Assembly: GCF_014163735.1 (NCBI RefSeq)
Contig: NZ_JACJDV010000024.1
Span: 1-51,829 of the forward strand
DNA: 51,829 bases
Direction of reading: 5' to 3'
Origin: Shewanella sp. SR44-3
GTDB lineage: Bacteria; Pseudomonadota; Gammaproteobacteria; Enterobacterales; Shewanellaceae
Part shown: positions 34,370 through 43,894 of the stretch, piece by piece
Numbering within the stretch: position 1 is the first letter of the stretch
How the letters are laid out: every line of letters begins with the position of its first letter
Made by a program: the position numbers and the translations under genes
Notes under the pieces: generated by a model
The model's input: only the letters and a program-made list of their open reading frames with translations
Database searches by the model: none
What the model was told of the DNA's origin: nothing

Positions 34370-36025
34370 ATGACCTCGATAACTCCCCGTAAAGCACAAG
34401 CGTCAGCAGACAGTATGTTACGTATTTTTACCGTACCAGAAGACGCCGAGTCCACATTAAGTATCATAGAGCAAAAGTTATCTGAAGATCTTGCAGGCTT
34501 TCTCGGTAACAGCATAGCCGCATTAGAAAAACCATTAAGCGAAATTGAAACCGACTTTCAAGCCTTTAAAATCCCAGCAGCACCAAGGTTTGTCTCTGAT
34601 TATACAGATGAAATAATGCAAAACCTCGTCGCGCACTCTGTCCATACTGCGGCGCCCAGCTTTATTGGCCACATGACGTCAGCCCTACCCTATTTTGTGC
34701 TGCCATTGTCAAAGATGATGGTCGGCCTCAACCAGAATTTGGTTAAAATCGAAACCTCCAAAGCTTTTACGCCGCTAGAGCGCCAAGTGTTAGGCATGAT
34801 GCATCATCTTGTTTTTGCTCAAGACTCAAACTTTTATGAGCAGTGGATGCACAGTGCTAACCATTCACTGGGCGCTTTTTGCTCCGGCGGCACAGTCGCT
34901 AACATTACTGCCCTATGGATAGCCCGTAATCGTTTGCTTAAGCCTGAAGGTGAATTTAGAGGCGTCAATCAAGAGGGCATGCTTAAAGCCCTGCGCCACT
35001 ATGGGTTTGATGACATCGCTATTTTAGTTTCAGAGCGTGGCCACTACTCCCTTGGAAAGGCGGTGGATTTACTGGGTATTGGTCGAGACAATATCATCAG
35101 CATAGCCACCACAGCAGACAACAAAGTCGACGTTGATGCCATGCGTCTCGCGGCAAAAACGCTCGCCAGTAAGAATGTTAAAGTCATGGCAATTGTTGGC
35201 GTGGCAGGTACCACGGAAACCGGTAACATTGACCCATTAACAGAGCTTTCGGCATTAGCTCAAGAGCTAGGTTGTCATTTCCACGTAGATGCAGCTTGGG
35301 GCGGCGCGAGTTTATTGTCTAACAAGTATCGCCACCTTCTTAAGGGCATTGAGCTTGCAGACTCAGTCACCATAGATGCTCACAAACAGATGTATGTGCC
35401 CATGGGCGCAGGTATGGTGCTATTTAAAGACCCAGAGCTTGCCAATGCCATCGTCCACCATGCTGAGTATATCCTGCGGGTGGGCTCAAAAGATTTAGGC
35501 AGCCAGACCTTAGAAGGCTCACGCCCTGGAATGGCGATGCTAGTGCATGCTTGCTTGCAGATAATCGGCCTTGAAGGCTATGAGATTTTAATCAACAACA
35601 GTCTAGAGAAAGCCCGTTTTTTCAGTGAACTGATTAAAACGTCCGCAGATTTTGAGCTCATCACCGAGCCAGAGCTGTGCCTGTTAACATATCGTTATGT
35701 GCCTAACGCAGTGCAATTGGCGATGAACGCTGCTTGTAAACAACAAAATTGGCCCGCATTGGCTCAATATAATGAATTACTCGATGGTTTAACTCAGTTT
35801 ATTCAAAAACATCAGCGTGAACAGGGTAAATCTTTTGTGTCACGTACTCGCATCCAACCGGCGCGCTATAATAGGCAGCACACCACAGTATTTAGAGTGG
35901 TGTTAGCTAACCCGCTTACTGGATTTGATATCTTGCATAAGGTGTTAGAGGAGCAGCAAGAAATTGCCGCTTTAGATAACGAATTTTTACCGCAGTTATT
36001 AGCATTAGCCAAAGCGCAAATGTAA
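34370..36025 (+). CDS. panP: PLP-dependent aspartate 1-decarboxylase (PanP type)
   Basis: A 551-aa group II PLP decarboxylase that makes beta-alanine from aspartate for pantothenate and CoA synthesis in bacteria lacking the pyruvoyl enzyme PanD. Motifs: FCSGGTVANITALW (phosphate-binding), HVDAAWGGASLL with the PLP-ring aspartate, and the Schiff-base lysine at residue 339 in DAHKQMYVPMG. The length and the N-terminal extension (RIFTVPEDAESTLSIIEQKLS) match the Vibrio/Shewanella PanP group better than glutamate or lysine decarboxylases. The start codon lacks an obvious ribosome binding site, so a start at the next in-frame ATG (residue 16) is possible. Confidence 0.9.
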   Translation: MTSITPRKAQASADSMLRIFTVPEDAESTLSIIEQKLSEDLAGFLGNSIAALEKPLSEIETDFQAFKIPAAPRFVSDYTDEIMQNLVAHSVHTAAPSFIGHMTSALPYFVLPLSKMMVGLNQNLVKIETSKAFTPLERQVLGMMHHLVFAQDSNFYEQWMHSANHSLGAFCSGGTVANITALWIARNRLLKPEGEFRGVNQEGMLKALRHYGFDDIAILVSERGHYSLGKAVDLLGIGRDNIISIATTADNKVDVDAMRLAAKTLASKNVKVMAIVGVAGTTETGNIDPLTELSALAQELGCHFHVDAAWGGASLLSNKYRHLLKGIELADSVTIDAHKQMYVPMGAGMVLFKDPELANAIVHHAEYILRVGSKDLGSQTLEGSRPGMAMLVHACLQIIGLEGYEILINNSLEKARFFSELIKTSADFELITEPELCLLTYRYVPNAVQLAMNAACKQQNWPALAQYNELLDGLTQFIQKHQREQGKSFVSRTRIQPARYNRQHTTVFRVVLANPLTGFDILHKVLEEQQEIAALDNEFLPQLLALAKAQM

Positions 36026-36106
36026 AGGTTAAACGCTGAAAGATGCTGTCTATAGGATGGTTAACTGATCATTAGACATCAATTCAGCCTCTAAACAACA
36101 ATCAAG

Positions 36107-37282
36107 CTACACGCAAACCCTTGCCAGCACAGAATCTAAATTCGATGAGGTATGCTTCTGCTCGGCAGCTTTGTCTGCAATGGCCTTAAGATTCACGCTG
36201 ACCTCTTGGCTCAGATCAGAAATCGCCATCGCTTGGCTATTAATGCTGCGAGTCGCGGATTGTTGCTCTTGAATACTGCTGGTAATATTCCCAGCCAGCT
36301 GCTCAAGCTGAGTAAACGTGGCACCAATGTCATTAAATGCACGGCTCACTCGCTCACATTGCTGCAAACTTTGCTGACTTATGCGTAGGCTGTCGCCAAT
36401 TCCAGTAACAGCGTTAGTCGTCTTACTCTGTAACTGCTCAACAATGCGCTGAATTTCGATAGTTGAATCTTGAGTGCGGGAAGCCAGCGCTCTGACTTCA
36501 TCAGCAACCACAGCAAAACCTCGGCCTTGCTCACCAGCACGGGCGGCTTCAATAGCCGCATTGAGTGCTAAAAGATTAGTCTGCTCGGCAATCCCTTTAA
36601 TCACAGCTAACACATTGCCAATCTGCTGGCTGTCGGTATTAAGTAAATCCAAAGATGCCGCCATTTGCTCTATGCCACTGGCAAATACCGCCATTCCTCT
36701 TTGATTTTCTTGTGCATCAGCAGTACCTAACTGCAGCAATTCATTCACTTTATGTGACGTGGACTTAAGCTCGCCGGCATTAGCCGATAATTGATCCGCC
36801 GTCATGGAGATTTCTTGTAGCGAATAAGTAATAGACTCATTGGCTTGATTACTTTTAATCACAGAAGATTCGGCCTGAGACATTTGGGTGGTTAATACCG
36901 TTGCCCCCAGTTTAAAGCGGCTGGCATCTTGGCGAACTTCGTCCAAAATCTGTTTAAGACCATCGATAAAGTCACTTAGTTGATTGATTATCAAACCAAG
37001 TTCATCTGGGTATTTATCTCGTAGTGGTTTTTCAGGCGCAGCTTCAGTACTCACGACTAAATCAAGATAATGCGTCAAGCGCTGTAGGCGTCCGCCAATA
37101 AAGCGCTCAAAAAGATAAAAACTCAACAGCAACTGCCCAGCAGCCATAAGGCTGAGTAAAATGAAGATGTTAAGCGTCTCCACTTGGGAAGGCTGCAGGC
37201 TCAAATAGCCAAAAGCAATTAGATAAAGTACCAGCAGCGGATAGATAAGCTTCTGTTGTAGTTGATTTTTAACTGCTGACAT
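36107..37282 (-). CDS. Methyl-accepting chemotaxis protein without periplasmic sensor
   Basis: A 391-aa MCP. Two membrane helices near residues 13-30 and 38-58 are joined by a turn of only a few residues, so there is no extracytoplasmic ligand domain. A HAMP-like linker follows (about 60-115), then the signalling coiled coil with the hairpin tip [34 protein letters not shown] (quoted in part: [19 protein letters not shown]). No CheR-tethering pentapeptide is seen at the C-terminus, which ends LARVCV. It couples to CheW/CheA. It probably senses something at or inside the membrane. Single gene, convergent with panP. Confidence 0.93.
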   Translation of the reverse strand: MSAVKNQLQQKLIYPLLVLYLIAFGYLSLQPSQVETLNIFILLSLMAAGQLLLSFYLFERFIGGRLQRLTHYLDLVVSTEAAPEKPLRDKYPDELGLIINQLSDFIDGLKQILDEVRQDASRFKLGATVLTTQMSQAESSVIKSNQANESITYSLQEISMTADQLSANAGELKSTSHKVNELLQLGTADAQENQRGMAVFASGIEQMAASLDLLNTDSQQIGNVLAVIKGIAEQTNLLALNAAIEAARAGEQGRGFAVVADEVRALASRTQDSTIEIQRIVEQLQSKTTNAVTGIGDSLRISQQSLQQCERVSRAFNDIGATFTQLEQLAGNITSSIQEQQSATRSINSQAMAISDLSQEVSVNLKAIADKAAEQKHTSSNLDSVLARVCV

Positions 37283-37740
37283 TCGATTTCCTATACATTG
37301 TTATTACTGTAGGACTGAACCTTGACATCTCAATTGACCATGCTTGATATGGCCAATATTTTTCTACGTGTTAAGTTGAAAACCCTTACTATAGGCTAGC
37401 GATTACGCGTATTCTTAATAATAAGCAAGGGCCTTGTTATCAGCGCAAAGCTCTAGTTTGAGTGCAAAATATTGAATTTATATTTATTGTTGCAGCGCTA
37501 GTTATTCATCTATTAACCCCAGTTAACGTTAAATAACTGAAACAGAATAAAAACTAAATAACAAAAAGTCTACAAATGCCTATCAAAATCATGTCGATAA
37601 CCTACCTTTGACTTAAAGAGTGCCGTTTTTAAGTCATAAAAAAAAGGCCACTCTGATAAGTGACCTTTTTAGCCGAAGCTAAGTTAGCGATGACAGTTGT
37701 GCTAGCAGTAATACAGCTAAACTACCGCTGCAAACCAAGA
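37283..37740. other. Region between the MCP gene and rluB
   Basis: 458 bp without a gene: AT-rich MCP upstream sequence, a GACTTAAA / TTTAAGTC inverted repeat at 37610-37635, and the rluB terminator. No sigma-28-type chemotaxis promoter is evident. Confidence 0.45.
37637..37671 (-). terminator. Terminator downstream of rluB
   Basis: Stem AAAAAGG-x-CACT / AGTG-x-CCTTTTT with one mismatch and a long T run on the minus strand, 70 bp after the rluB stop. Confidence 0.83.
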
Positions 37741-38613
37741 TTAATCGCGCTGACGGCTTGGCTTCGCTCGACTAGAGATAACTTTATGCTTTTGCACTGC
37801 ACGGCGGATTTTAGAACTCTTCACTTTAGAGCGCGCCACACTGTGCTTATCTGAACCTAGCATACTGCGGGTTTCCGCTTCTAGACCCGCTAACTGACGT
37901 AAGTAGTTAACTTGATCTAATGGCAGCTCAATCCAGCCACCACGAGGTAAGGTCTTAGGTAATTCAACCATGCCATAGCGCACACGGATAAGACGACTCA
38001 CTTGGATTTCTTGTGACTCCCAAAGACGTCGAACCTCACGGTTACGGCCTTCTTTAAGGGTCACATGCCACCAAGAGTTAATCCCCTCACCGCCCGCAGG
38101 CTTGATGGTATCAAACTGCGCAGGGCCATCTTCAAGCATCACGCCCGTGCGCAGTGACTGCACGTTAGCATCTGTCACTTGACCAAAGGTACGCACCGCA
38201 TACTCACGCTCAACTTCGTTGGATGGGTGCATCAAACGGTTGGCAAGATCGCCATCAGAGGTGAATAACAACAAGCCTGAGGTGTTTATGTCTAAGCGGC
38301 CTACGGCAACCCAGCGAGAATCGCGGATTTTAGGTAAACGCTCGAATACCGTTGGACGACCTTCAGGATCTTTGCGGCTACAGATCTCGCCTTCTGGCTT
38401 GTGATAAGCCAAAACACGACAGATCATATCATCCGCGGTTTTAATGGAAGTGGTGCGACCGTCGATGCGAATTTTAGCGTCAACTTCAACGCGATCACCT
38501 AAGGTTGCAATTTCACCGTCTACACTAACTCGGCCTGCAGCAATCCATGCCTCCATCTCACGACGGGAGCCATGGCCTGCACGGGCCAAGACTTTCTGCA
38601 ATTTTTCACTCAT
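37741..38613 (-). CDS. rluB: 23S rRNA pseudouridine(2605) synthase
   Basis: A 290-aa enzyme. An N-terminal S4 RNA-binding domain ([20 protein letters not shown]) precedes a RsuA/RluB catalytic domain with the active-site aspartate in [21 protein letters not shown] and the [13 protein letters not shown] motif. A basic C-terminal tail ([16 protein letters not shown]) is typical of RluB. It modifies 23S rRNA. The start overlaps the scpB stop by one base (TAATG), forming the scpA-scpB-rluB operon. Confidence 0.94.
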   Translation of the reverse strand: MSEKLQKVLARAGHGSRREMEAWIAAGRVSVDGEIATLGDRVEVDAKIRIDGRTTSIKTADDMICRVLAYHKPEGEICSRKDPEGRPTVFERLPKIRDSRWVAVGRLDINTSGLLLFTSDGDLANRLMHPSNEVEREYAVRTFGQVTDANVQSLRTGVMLEDGPAQFDTIKPAGGEGINSWWHVTLKEGRNREVRRLWESQEIQVSRLIRVRYGMVELPKTLPRGGWIELPLDQVNYLRQLAGLEAETRSMLGSDKHSVARSKVKSSKIRRAVQKHKVISSRAKPSRQRD

Positions 38614-39242
38614 TAGTTCAACTCTTCTATTGGTAAAGCCTGTGTTTGATCATCACCTTGCTCACTGTCGTGGGCTTGGGCTTTCTCAAACATGGCTTGT
38701 AGTGACTCAACATCTGATAACTGCGGAAGATCCGAAAGTTTAGTTAAGCCAAAATAAGCTAAAAAATCATTGGTGGTGGCGTAAAGGGCGGGTCGCCCTG
38801 GCACATCTCTATGGCCCACGCTTTTAATCCAATGTCTATCAGCCAAATTCTTTATTATGTGGCTACTCACGGCCACACCACGGATTTGTTCTATATCGCC
38901 TCGCGTCACAGGTTGACGATAGGCGATGACGGCTAAGGTTTCCAGGGTTGCCCGCGAATATTTAGGCGCCTTTTCTTGCCATAAAGGCTGCAAATAGGGG
39001 CTAAGTAATTCTTGGGTTTGAAACCGATAACCACTGGCCACTTTTACTAGCTGTACTCCGCGCTCTTGATAATCTTGTTGTAGCTCATCAATCACTTCTT
39101 GAATACGTTTACGAGACACATCAAAATCCGCCAAGACAGTTTCTTTCAATGCTTTGATTGTCATAGGCTTTGCCAATACAAACAGGCTTGCCTCTATCAA
39201 TTGCTTCAACTGTGTGGTGTTTATTTGCATCGATGTTGTCAT
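38613..39242 (-). CDS. scpB: Segregation and condensation protein B
   Basis: A 209-aa winged-helix protein that with ScpA and SMC-like proteins organises the chromosome. It has two winged-helix domains: [21 protein letters not shown] at the N-terminus and [26 protein letters not shown] with [13 protein letters not shown] in the second. An acidic tail follows. It lies 3 bp after scpA and overlaps rluB by one base. Confidence 0.94.
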   Translation of the reverse strand: MTTSMQINTTQLKQLIEASLFVLAKPMTIKALKETVLADFDVSRKRIQEVIDELQQDYQERGVQLVKVASGYRFQTQELLSPYLQPLWQEKAPKYSRATLETLAVIAYRQPVTRGDIEQIRGVAVSSHIIKNLADRHWIKSVGHRDVPGRPALYATTNDFLAYFGLTKLSDLPQLSDVESLQAMFEKAQAHDSEQGDDQTQALPIEELN

Positions 39243-39245
39243 CCA

Positions 39246-40034
39246 CTAACTGGCTTTAACATAAATAGTTGCCAAGGGCTCGGTCTGAACAATTTCCACC
39301 AGCCACTCTTTTGCCAGTTCCATTAAGGCCAAAAAGCTGACCACCACACCAGCACGGCCTTCACTGACATCAAATAATTGCTCGAAGGGCACGAATGATT
39401 GGCCTTGCAGCAAAGCTAAAATCTGGCTCATGCGCTCTCGGGTGGAGAGTAATTCTCGCTTAACATGATGCTCTTCAAAGGCATCCACCCGCTTTAACAC
39501 TTGGGCAAACGCACTGGCAATGTCTAATAAACTCACATCTGGCGGCACTAACATCGGAGTAATCCCGGGGGCTGGTGCTGCACAGGCTTGAAACACGTCT
39601 CGCTCAAGCCTTGGCAAGGCATCGATGTCCACTGCGGCCTGCTTGATAACTTCATAGGCCTTTAATTGGCGCAGCAGCATCAATCTTGGATCGTATTCTT
39701 CATCATCACTATTGACCATTTGCGGCAATAGTAAGCGAGATTTAATCTCAGCTAAGGTTGCCGCCATCACTAAGTAATCGGCGGCAAGCTCGATACGGGC
39801 CTCAGTCAGCACTTCAATATAGGCTAAGTATTGACTGGTTATCTGGGCTATGGCTAAGTCGACCACTTCGAGCTTTTGCTTACGAATTAGGTATAGCAAC
39901 AGATCCAGCGGCCCTTCGAACGTCTCTAAAAAGACTTCCAGTGCCTCAGGCGGAATGAACAAGTCCGTTGGCATAGTGTCTAACACTTGGCCACGCACTA
40001 ACACTAATGGCAAACTTTGTTGCGTGCCTAGCAT
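39246..40034 (-). CDS. scpA: Segregation and condensation protein A (kleisin)
   Basis: A 262-aa kleisin. The N-terminal domain has the family hallmark FEGPLDLLLYLIRKQKLEV and YLVMAATLAEIKSRLLLP. The C-terminal winged helix includes VVSFLALMELAKEWLVEIVQ. It bridges SMC heads in a complex with ScpB. A more conserved start could be near MPTDLFIPPE (residue 21), since the preceding 20 residues are less typical. First gene of scpA-scpB-rluB; 222 bp separate it from yciO. Confidence 0.92.
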   Translation of the reverse strand: MLGTQQSLPLVLVRGQVLDTMPTDLFIPPEALEVFLETFEGPLDLLLYLIRKQKLEVVDLAIAQITSQYLAYIEVLTEARIELAADYLVMAATLAEIKSRLLLPQMVNSDDEEYDPRLMLLRQLKAYEVIKQAAVDIDALPRLERDVFQACAAPAPGITPMLVPPDVSLLDIASAFAQVLKRVDAFEEHHVKRELLSTRERMSQILALLQGQSFVPFEQLFDVSEGRAGVVVSFLALMELAKEWLVEIVQTEPLATIYVKAS

Positions 40035-40256
40035 AGGTTCAATCCTGTATTGCCTCTTTCAAGAACAAGTCGGTTCTCAATTAAACGTCGCTCTCGAGTA
40101 AAAGCGACTCTCAAGAAAAACTCATTTGACTTAACGTCAAAGTTAACCTGTCAATGCCATCAAAGACACTGTAAAAACCACTGAAAAACGCCCAAGCGCG
40201 CGAGTATACGCTATTGAGCAGGGATTAAACAACTTATCCCGCGGCTTTCAAGCTGA

Positions 40257-40877
40257 CTATTCAAATGCGCTAGTGTCACCGGCACCATGGCGGAGCACGT
40301 CTATGGTGTCTTCCGACATGTCTATCACTGTGGTTTGTTTTTCAGGCAAATACCCGCCGTGTACGATTGCGTCGACTTGGTGCTCAAGAATGTCGCGAAT
40401 GTGCTCAGGATCCGACTCAGCAAACAGCTCATCTGGCATCACTAAGCTGGTCGACATCATAGGTGCATCTAAGGCGGTGAGGAGCGCTTGGGCTATTAAG
40501 TTGTCAGGCACCCGAATGCCTATGGTTTTCTTTTTGTCACACTGTAAGCGCTTTGGCACTTCTTTAGTGGCTTTAAAAATAAAGGTATAAGGACCAGGCG
40601 TGCAGCTTTTAAGCAGTCGATACGCCTGATTATCCACCTTGGCAAAGTTAGCAAGCTCGGATAAATCACGGCACATCAAGGAGAAATTATGATCGTTTTC
40701 AATTTTACGAATACGCACCATGCGGGTCATGGCATCTTTTTCCCCTATCATACAGCCCAAGGCATAGCCTGAATCTGTAGGGTAGACGATAACACCGCCC
40801 TGTTTAAGAATCGCCACAGCTTGGTTAATCAACCTAGCCTGTGGATTTTCATCATGAATATAAAAAAATTGACTCAT
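40257..40877 (-). CDS. yciO: YciO, Sua5/YciO/YrdC-family protein
   Basis: A 206-aa protein of the family that contains threonylcarbamoyl-AMP synthases. The signature is AVAILKQGGVIVYPTDSGYALG, then RIRKIENDHNFSLMCRDLSE and PGPYTFIFKATKEVPK. The start at 40877 (MSQFFYIHDEN) overlaps the rnm stop as ATGA; five upstream in-frame codons begin at 40892. YciO is not proven to replace TsaC; its reaction is uncertain. The rnm-yciO order next to the trp operon is conserved in gammaproteobacteria. Confidence 0.92.
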   Translation of the reverse strand: MSQFFYIHDENPQARLINQAVAILKQGGVIVYPTDSGYALGCMIGEKDAMTRMVRIRKIENDHNFSLMCRDLSELANFAKVDNQAYRLLKSCTPGPYTFIFKATKEVPKRLQCDKKKTIGIRVPDNLIAQALLTALDAPMMSTSLVMPDELFAESDPEHIRDILEHQVDAIVHGGYLPEKQTTVIDMSEDTIDVLRHGAGDTSAFE

Positions 40878-41734
40878 ACTCTGTTCACCCAAGATTGTGA
40901 TTGCCAGACCCAGTCAACGCCTTGGGGCTGGAATAAATTTTTGCCAAGCTCTATCCAATTGCTAGGGAAGTGAAAATCACTGCCGATAGAGCCGAGTAAT
41001 TGATTCTGATGACTTAATGCGATGAGATTATTACGATCATCTAAACTTTGTTGCCCAAGCACCACTTCCATGGCATCGCCGCCCGCTTCCTTGTATTCGC
41101 GCACTAAGCGCTTAAGCCACTTTGCCGATAACTTGTAGCCGCTAGGATGAGCCAGCACCGCAAGCCCCCCCGCTTGATGGATAATCTCGATGGCGCTTGC
41201 CATATCACCCCAATTATTAGGCACATAACCTGTTTTGCCACGGGCTAAATAGCGCTTAAATACACTGGGCATATCGACCGCATGGCCGTTTTCTGCCATC
41301 CAGCGGGCATAGTGACCACGGCTTAATGCCGCATCCCCCGCTATGGCTTTGGCCCCTTCATAGGCGCCTTCTATTCCGGCTTTGGCAAGGCGCTCGCCGA
41401 TTTCCATGGCGCGGGTTTCACGCAGCTCACGTTGATTGGCTAAAAAATCAGCCAACACGGAATTCCCCCTGTCCACATTGAGTCCCACAATATGGATATC
41501 AAAACTGTTCCAGCGAGTAGAAATCTCTACCCCATCAATAAGCTTAAGCGGCTGTGGCTGATTATTATTAAACTGGTGCGCTTCCTCTAAGCCTGCCACG
41601 GTATCGTGATCGGTTATGGCAAACATCTGTACCCCTTTATCTAGGGCGCGGGCGACTAACTCAGTGGGGCTGAGCTGGCCATCGGAAGCGGTAGTGTGGC
41701 TGTGAAGATCGGCCAAGAGAGTGTCTGTTATCAT
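40874..41734 (-). CDS. rnm: PHP-domain 5'-3' exoribonuclease/phosphoesterase (RNase AM, YciV/TrpH)
   Basis: A 286-aa metal-dependent phosphoesterase. PHP motifs: DLHSHTTASDG, FAITDHDTVAGLEEA, DGVEISTRW, LSRGHYARWMAENG, LAHPSGYK, and GSDFHFPSNW. E. coli YciV acts on short RNAs and on the 5' ends of rRNAs and was long known as TrpH because it lies beside trp. It is first in a two-gene operon with yciO and diverges from the trp operon. Confidence 0.93.
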   Translation of the reverse strand: MITDTLLADLHSHTTASDGQLSPTELVARALDKGVQMFAITDHDTVAGLEEAHQFNNNQPQPLKLIDGVEISTRWNSFDIHIVGLNVDRGNSVLADFLANQRELRETRAMEIGERLAKAGIEGAYEGAKAIAGDAALSRGHYARWMAENGHAVDMPSVFKRYLARGKTGYVPNNWGDMASAIEIIHQAGGLAVLAHPSGYKLSAKWLKRLVREYKEAGGDAMEVVLGQQSLDDRNNLIALSHQNQLLGSIGSDFHFPSNWIELGKNLFQPQGVDWVWQSQSWVNRV

Positions 41735-42058
41735 AGGCTTATTCTACCCGTTACTGAGCTAAAAAGCTTTTGGAACCTGCGACTTTTTGAATATTTCAAT
41801 CATAAGTTAATGTGCATTTTTTGCTCGTTAACAGAAAAAATACCATTAAAGTGCCAAAATGAGTAATATTCAATTGACTTTAATGCTCAGCTAAGGTTTC
41901 CTATAGGCCTGCCTTGCTCGCAATCGAAGCAATTTTAGTAGATTAGGTTAGCAGACTAATTTAACAGACTAAGTTAACAAAATAGGTTAACAAAATAGGT
42001 TAACAGAATAAGTTAACAGATTAAGCACCTTGTAAAAATTATAGAGACCAATAGCTCA
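41735..42058. other. Control region between rnm and the trp leader
   Basis: 324 bp without a gene. It must contain the trp promoter and the rnm promoter. Its main feature is the six-unit GTTAAC array listed separately. A TTGACT hexamer is at 41873-41878, but I cannot assign a convincing -10, so the trp promoter is not pinned down. Confidence 0.45.
41947..42024 (+). repeat. Six tandem 13-bp repeats with GTTAAC cores upstream of trpL
   Basis: Six contiguous units: GTTAGCAGACTAA, TTTAACAGACTAA, GTTAACAAAATAG (twice), GTTAACAGAATAA and GTTAACAGATTAA. GTTAAC is also the centre of the E. coli TrpR operator, although the flanking CTAG half-sites are not present. The array ends 35 bp before the leader peptide start. 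Confidence 0.8.
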
Positions 42059-42127
42059 ATGACACTGACGCACGCATTATTAAACATTTCTTGGTGGTGG
42101 CACTTCCCAACTTCTCGGGCGGTGTGA
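42059..42127 (+). CDS. trpL: trp operon leader peptide
   Basis: A 22-codon reading frame from ATG 42059 to TGA 42125-42127, too short for ordinary gene calling. Residues 12-14 are three consecutive tryptophans (TGG at 42092-42100) in the sequence NISWWWHFPTSRAV. It lies 34 bp before the attenuator terminator and about 140 bp before trpE. The position and Trp-codon cluster identify it as the attenuation leader: ribosomes stall on the Trp codons when charged tRNA-Trp is scarce and free the antiterminator. Confidence 0.9.
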   Translation: MTLTHALLNISWWWHFPTSRAV

Positions 42128-42160
42128 TGCGTTGTGCTTAATTGACACAAGAATTATCCA

Positions 42161-42190
42161 AAAAGCCCGCACCTTGCGGGCTTTTTTGTT
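42161..42190 (+). terminator. trp attenuator terminator
   Basis: GCCCGC (42165-42170) and GCGGGC (42176-42181) pair around a 5-nt loop and are followed by six T residues. The upstream strand can instead pair with CGGGC at 42116-42120, overlapping the leader peptide 3' end, as an antiterminator. Confidence 0.9.
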
Positions 42191-42268
42191 TTCTGTCCCA
42201 AGGCTGGCTCAATAGGCAAAATAATGGCAGTAGCGATGATAAATCTAGATAACGGGGAACAACAGACG

Positions 42269-43894
42269 ATGACAGCACCAACTTCAATCCAGAGGGCATC
42301 GACGGCTAGCATAGCCAAGGTCAGCACTCAAAAACAGCGCCTGACTTACCATGCCGACCCCTTAAGTTTGTATCACAGCATCACCCAAGACTTGCCCCAT
42401 ACCTTGTTACTCGAATCGGCCGAAGTCACCAGTAAGCAAAACCTTAAAAGCATCATCATGACCCACGCAGCCATGATGATCCGCTGCGATGCATATCAAA
42501 TTACCTTTAGCGCACTGACCCCCAATGGTGCTAGCCTGCTTGCACCCATTGCGGCATTTTTTAGCCATGCCAAGCCAACACAAGATGAAGAGCACTTAGT
42601 GGTGCAGCTCACTAAGAATACTGAACTGCAAGATGAAGACGCACGCCTTAAGGCCACCTCACCACTGGATGGGCTGCGCTTACTGGTTAATGCCATCAAA
42701 ACCGACAAGGCGCCCGCATTTGAAGACTTATTTTTAGGCGGGGTGTTAGCTTACGATCTTATCGATACCGTAGAGCCGCTGCCACCAGTGCCAAATGCCA
42801 GTAACGATTGCCCAGATTACCTTTTTTACCTCGCCGAAACCTTAATCCTTGCGGATCACCAAACTGAGCAGTCTGAGCTTATCACTCATCTTTTTGATCC
42901 TAACCCCGTTGCAGCAGATGGTGATGCTAGTCGTGATGCAAATAATGATCCCAGCTATAAGCAGCTACTCACTGAGCGCGCGGCTATGCTGACCCAAGCC
43001 TGTCAACAGCCGCTAGCCACTCCTGCACTGAAGCCGTTAGATGCACAGGAGCGGGTTAATATCAGTGATGAACAATTCAAACAAACTGTGGTGGATTTAA
43101 AAGAGCACATAGTGGCCGGCGATATTTTTCAAGTGGTGCCATCAAGAAGTTTTAGCTTGCCTTGCCCCAATACCCTGGGCGCGTATCGTGCATTAAGACT
43201 CACCAATCCTAGCCCCTATATGTTTTATTTCAAAGGCCCAGACTTCACCTTATTTGGCGCCTCTCCCGAGTCAGCCCTTAAATATCAGGCCAGTAACAAC
43301 CAAGTGGAAGTTTACCCCATAGCAGGCACCCGCAAGCGCGGTAAAAACGCCCAAGGCGAAATCGATTTTGACTTAGATAGCCGCATCGAACTTGAGCTGC
43401 GCCTCGATAAAAAAGAGCTCTCAGAGCATTTGATGTTAGTGGATTTAGCCCGCAACGACATCGCCCGCATCAGCCAAAGCGGCAGCCGAAAAGTGCCTGA
43501 ATTACTTAAAGTTGACCGTTATTCCCACGTAATGCACTTAGTGAGCCGAGTCACGGGGCAGTTAAGGACAGATCTTGATGCCCTGCACGCCTATCAAGCC
43601 TGCATGAACATGGGCACCTTAGTGGGCGCGCCAAAAGTGCGTGCCTCTCAATTGGTGCGCGAGGCCGAAAAAGCCCGCCGCGGCAGTTATGGCGGCGCAG
43701 TGGGTTACTTAAATGCCCTAGGGGATATGGATACCTGTATCGTTATTCGCTCAGCCTTTGTAAAAAATGGCATGGCGCACATTCAAGCAGGCGCAGGGGT
43801 GGTATTTGATTCTGACCCTCAAGCCGAAGCCGATGAAACCCGTCAAAAAGCCCAAGCCGTGATCTCGGCGATTAAATTGGGAGGTGCACTATGA
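42269..43894 (+). CDS. trpE: Anthranilate synthase component I
   Basis: A 541-aa chorismate-using enzyme that with TrpG makes anthranilate, the first step of tryptophan synthesis. I prefer the ATG at 42269 (MTAPTSIQRAS), which has GGGGA upstream; an ATG 15 codons earlier (42224) is in frame. The feedback-site motif TLLLESAEVTSKQNLKS is near the N-terminus. The catalytic domain shows VVPSRSFSLP, YPIAGTRKRGKN, LMLVDLARNDIARIS, HVMHLVSRVTGQL and AGAGVVFDSDPQ. The stop overlaps trpG as ATGA. Expression is governed by the attenuator just upstream. Confidence 0.97.
   Translation: MTAPTSIQRASTASIAKVSTQKQRLTYHADPLSLYHSITQDLPHTLLLESAEVTSKQNLKSIIMTHAAMMIRCDAYQITFSALTPNGASLLAPIAAFFSHAKPTQDEEHLVVQLTKNTELQDEDARLKATSPLDGLRLLVNAIKTDKAPAFEDLFLGGVLAYDLIDTVEPLPPVPNASNDCPDYLFYLAETLILADHQTEQSELITHLFDPNPVAADGDASRDANNDPSYKQLLTERAAMLTQACQQPLATPALKPLDAQERVNISDEQFKQTVVDLKEHIVAGDIFQVVPSRSFSLPCPNTLGAYRALRLTNPSPYMFYFKGPDFTLFGASPESALKYQASNNQVEVYPIAGTRKRGKNAQGEIDFDLDSRIELELRLDKKELSEHLMLVDLARNDIARISQSGSRKVPELLKVDRYSHVMHLVSRVTGQLRTDLDALHAYQACMNMGTLVGAPKVRASQLVREAEKARRGSYGGAVGYLNALGDMDTCIVIRSAFVKNGMAHIQAGAGVVFDSDPQAEADETRQKAQAVISAIKLGGAL

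Noticed and set aside
41947..42024. CRISPR-like array
   Set aside because: The 13-bp units are contiguous with no unique spacers and no cas genes nearby.
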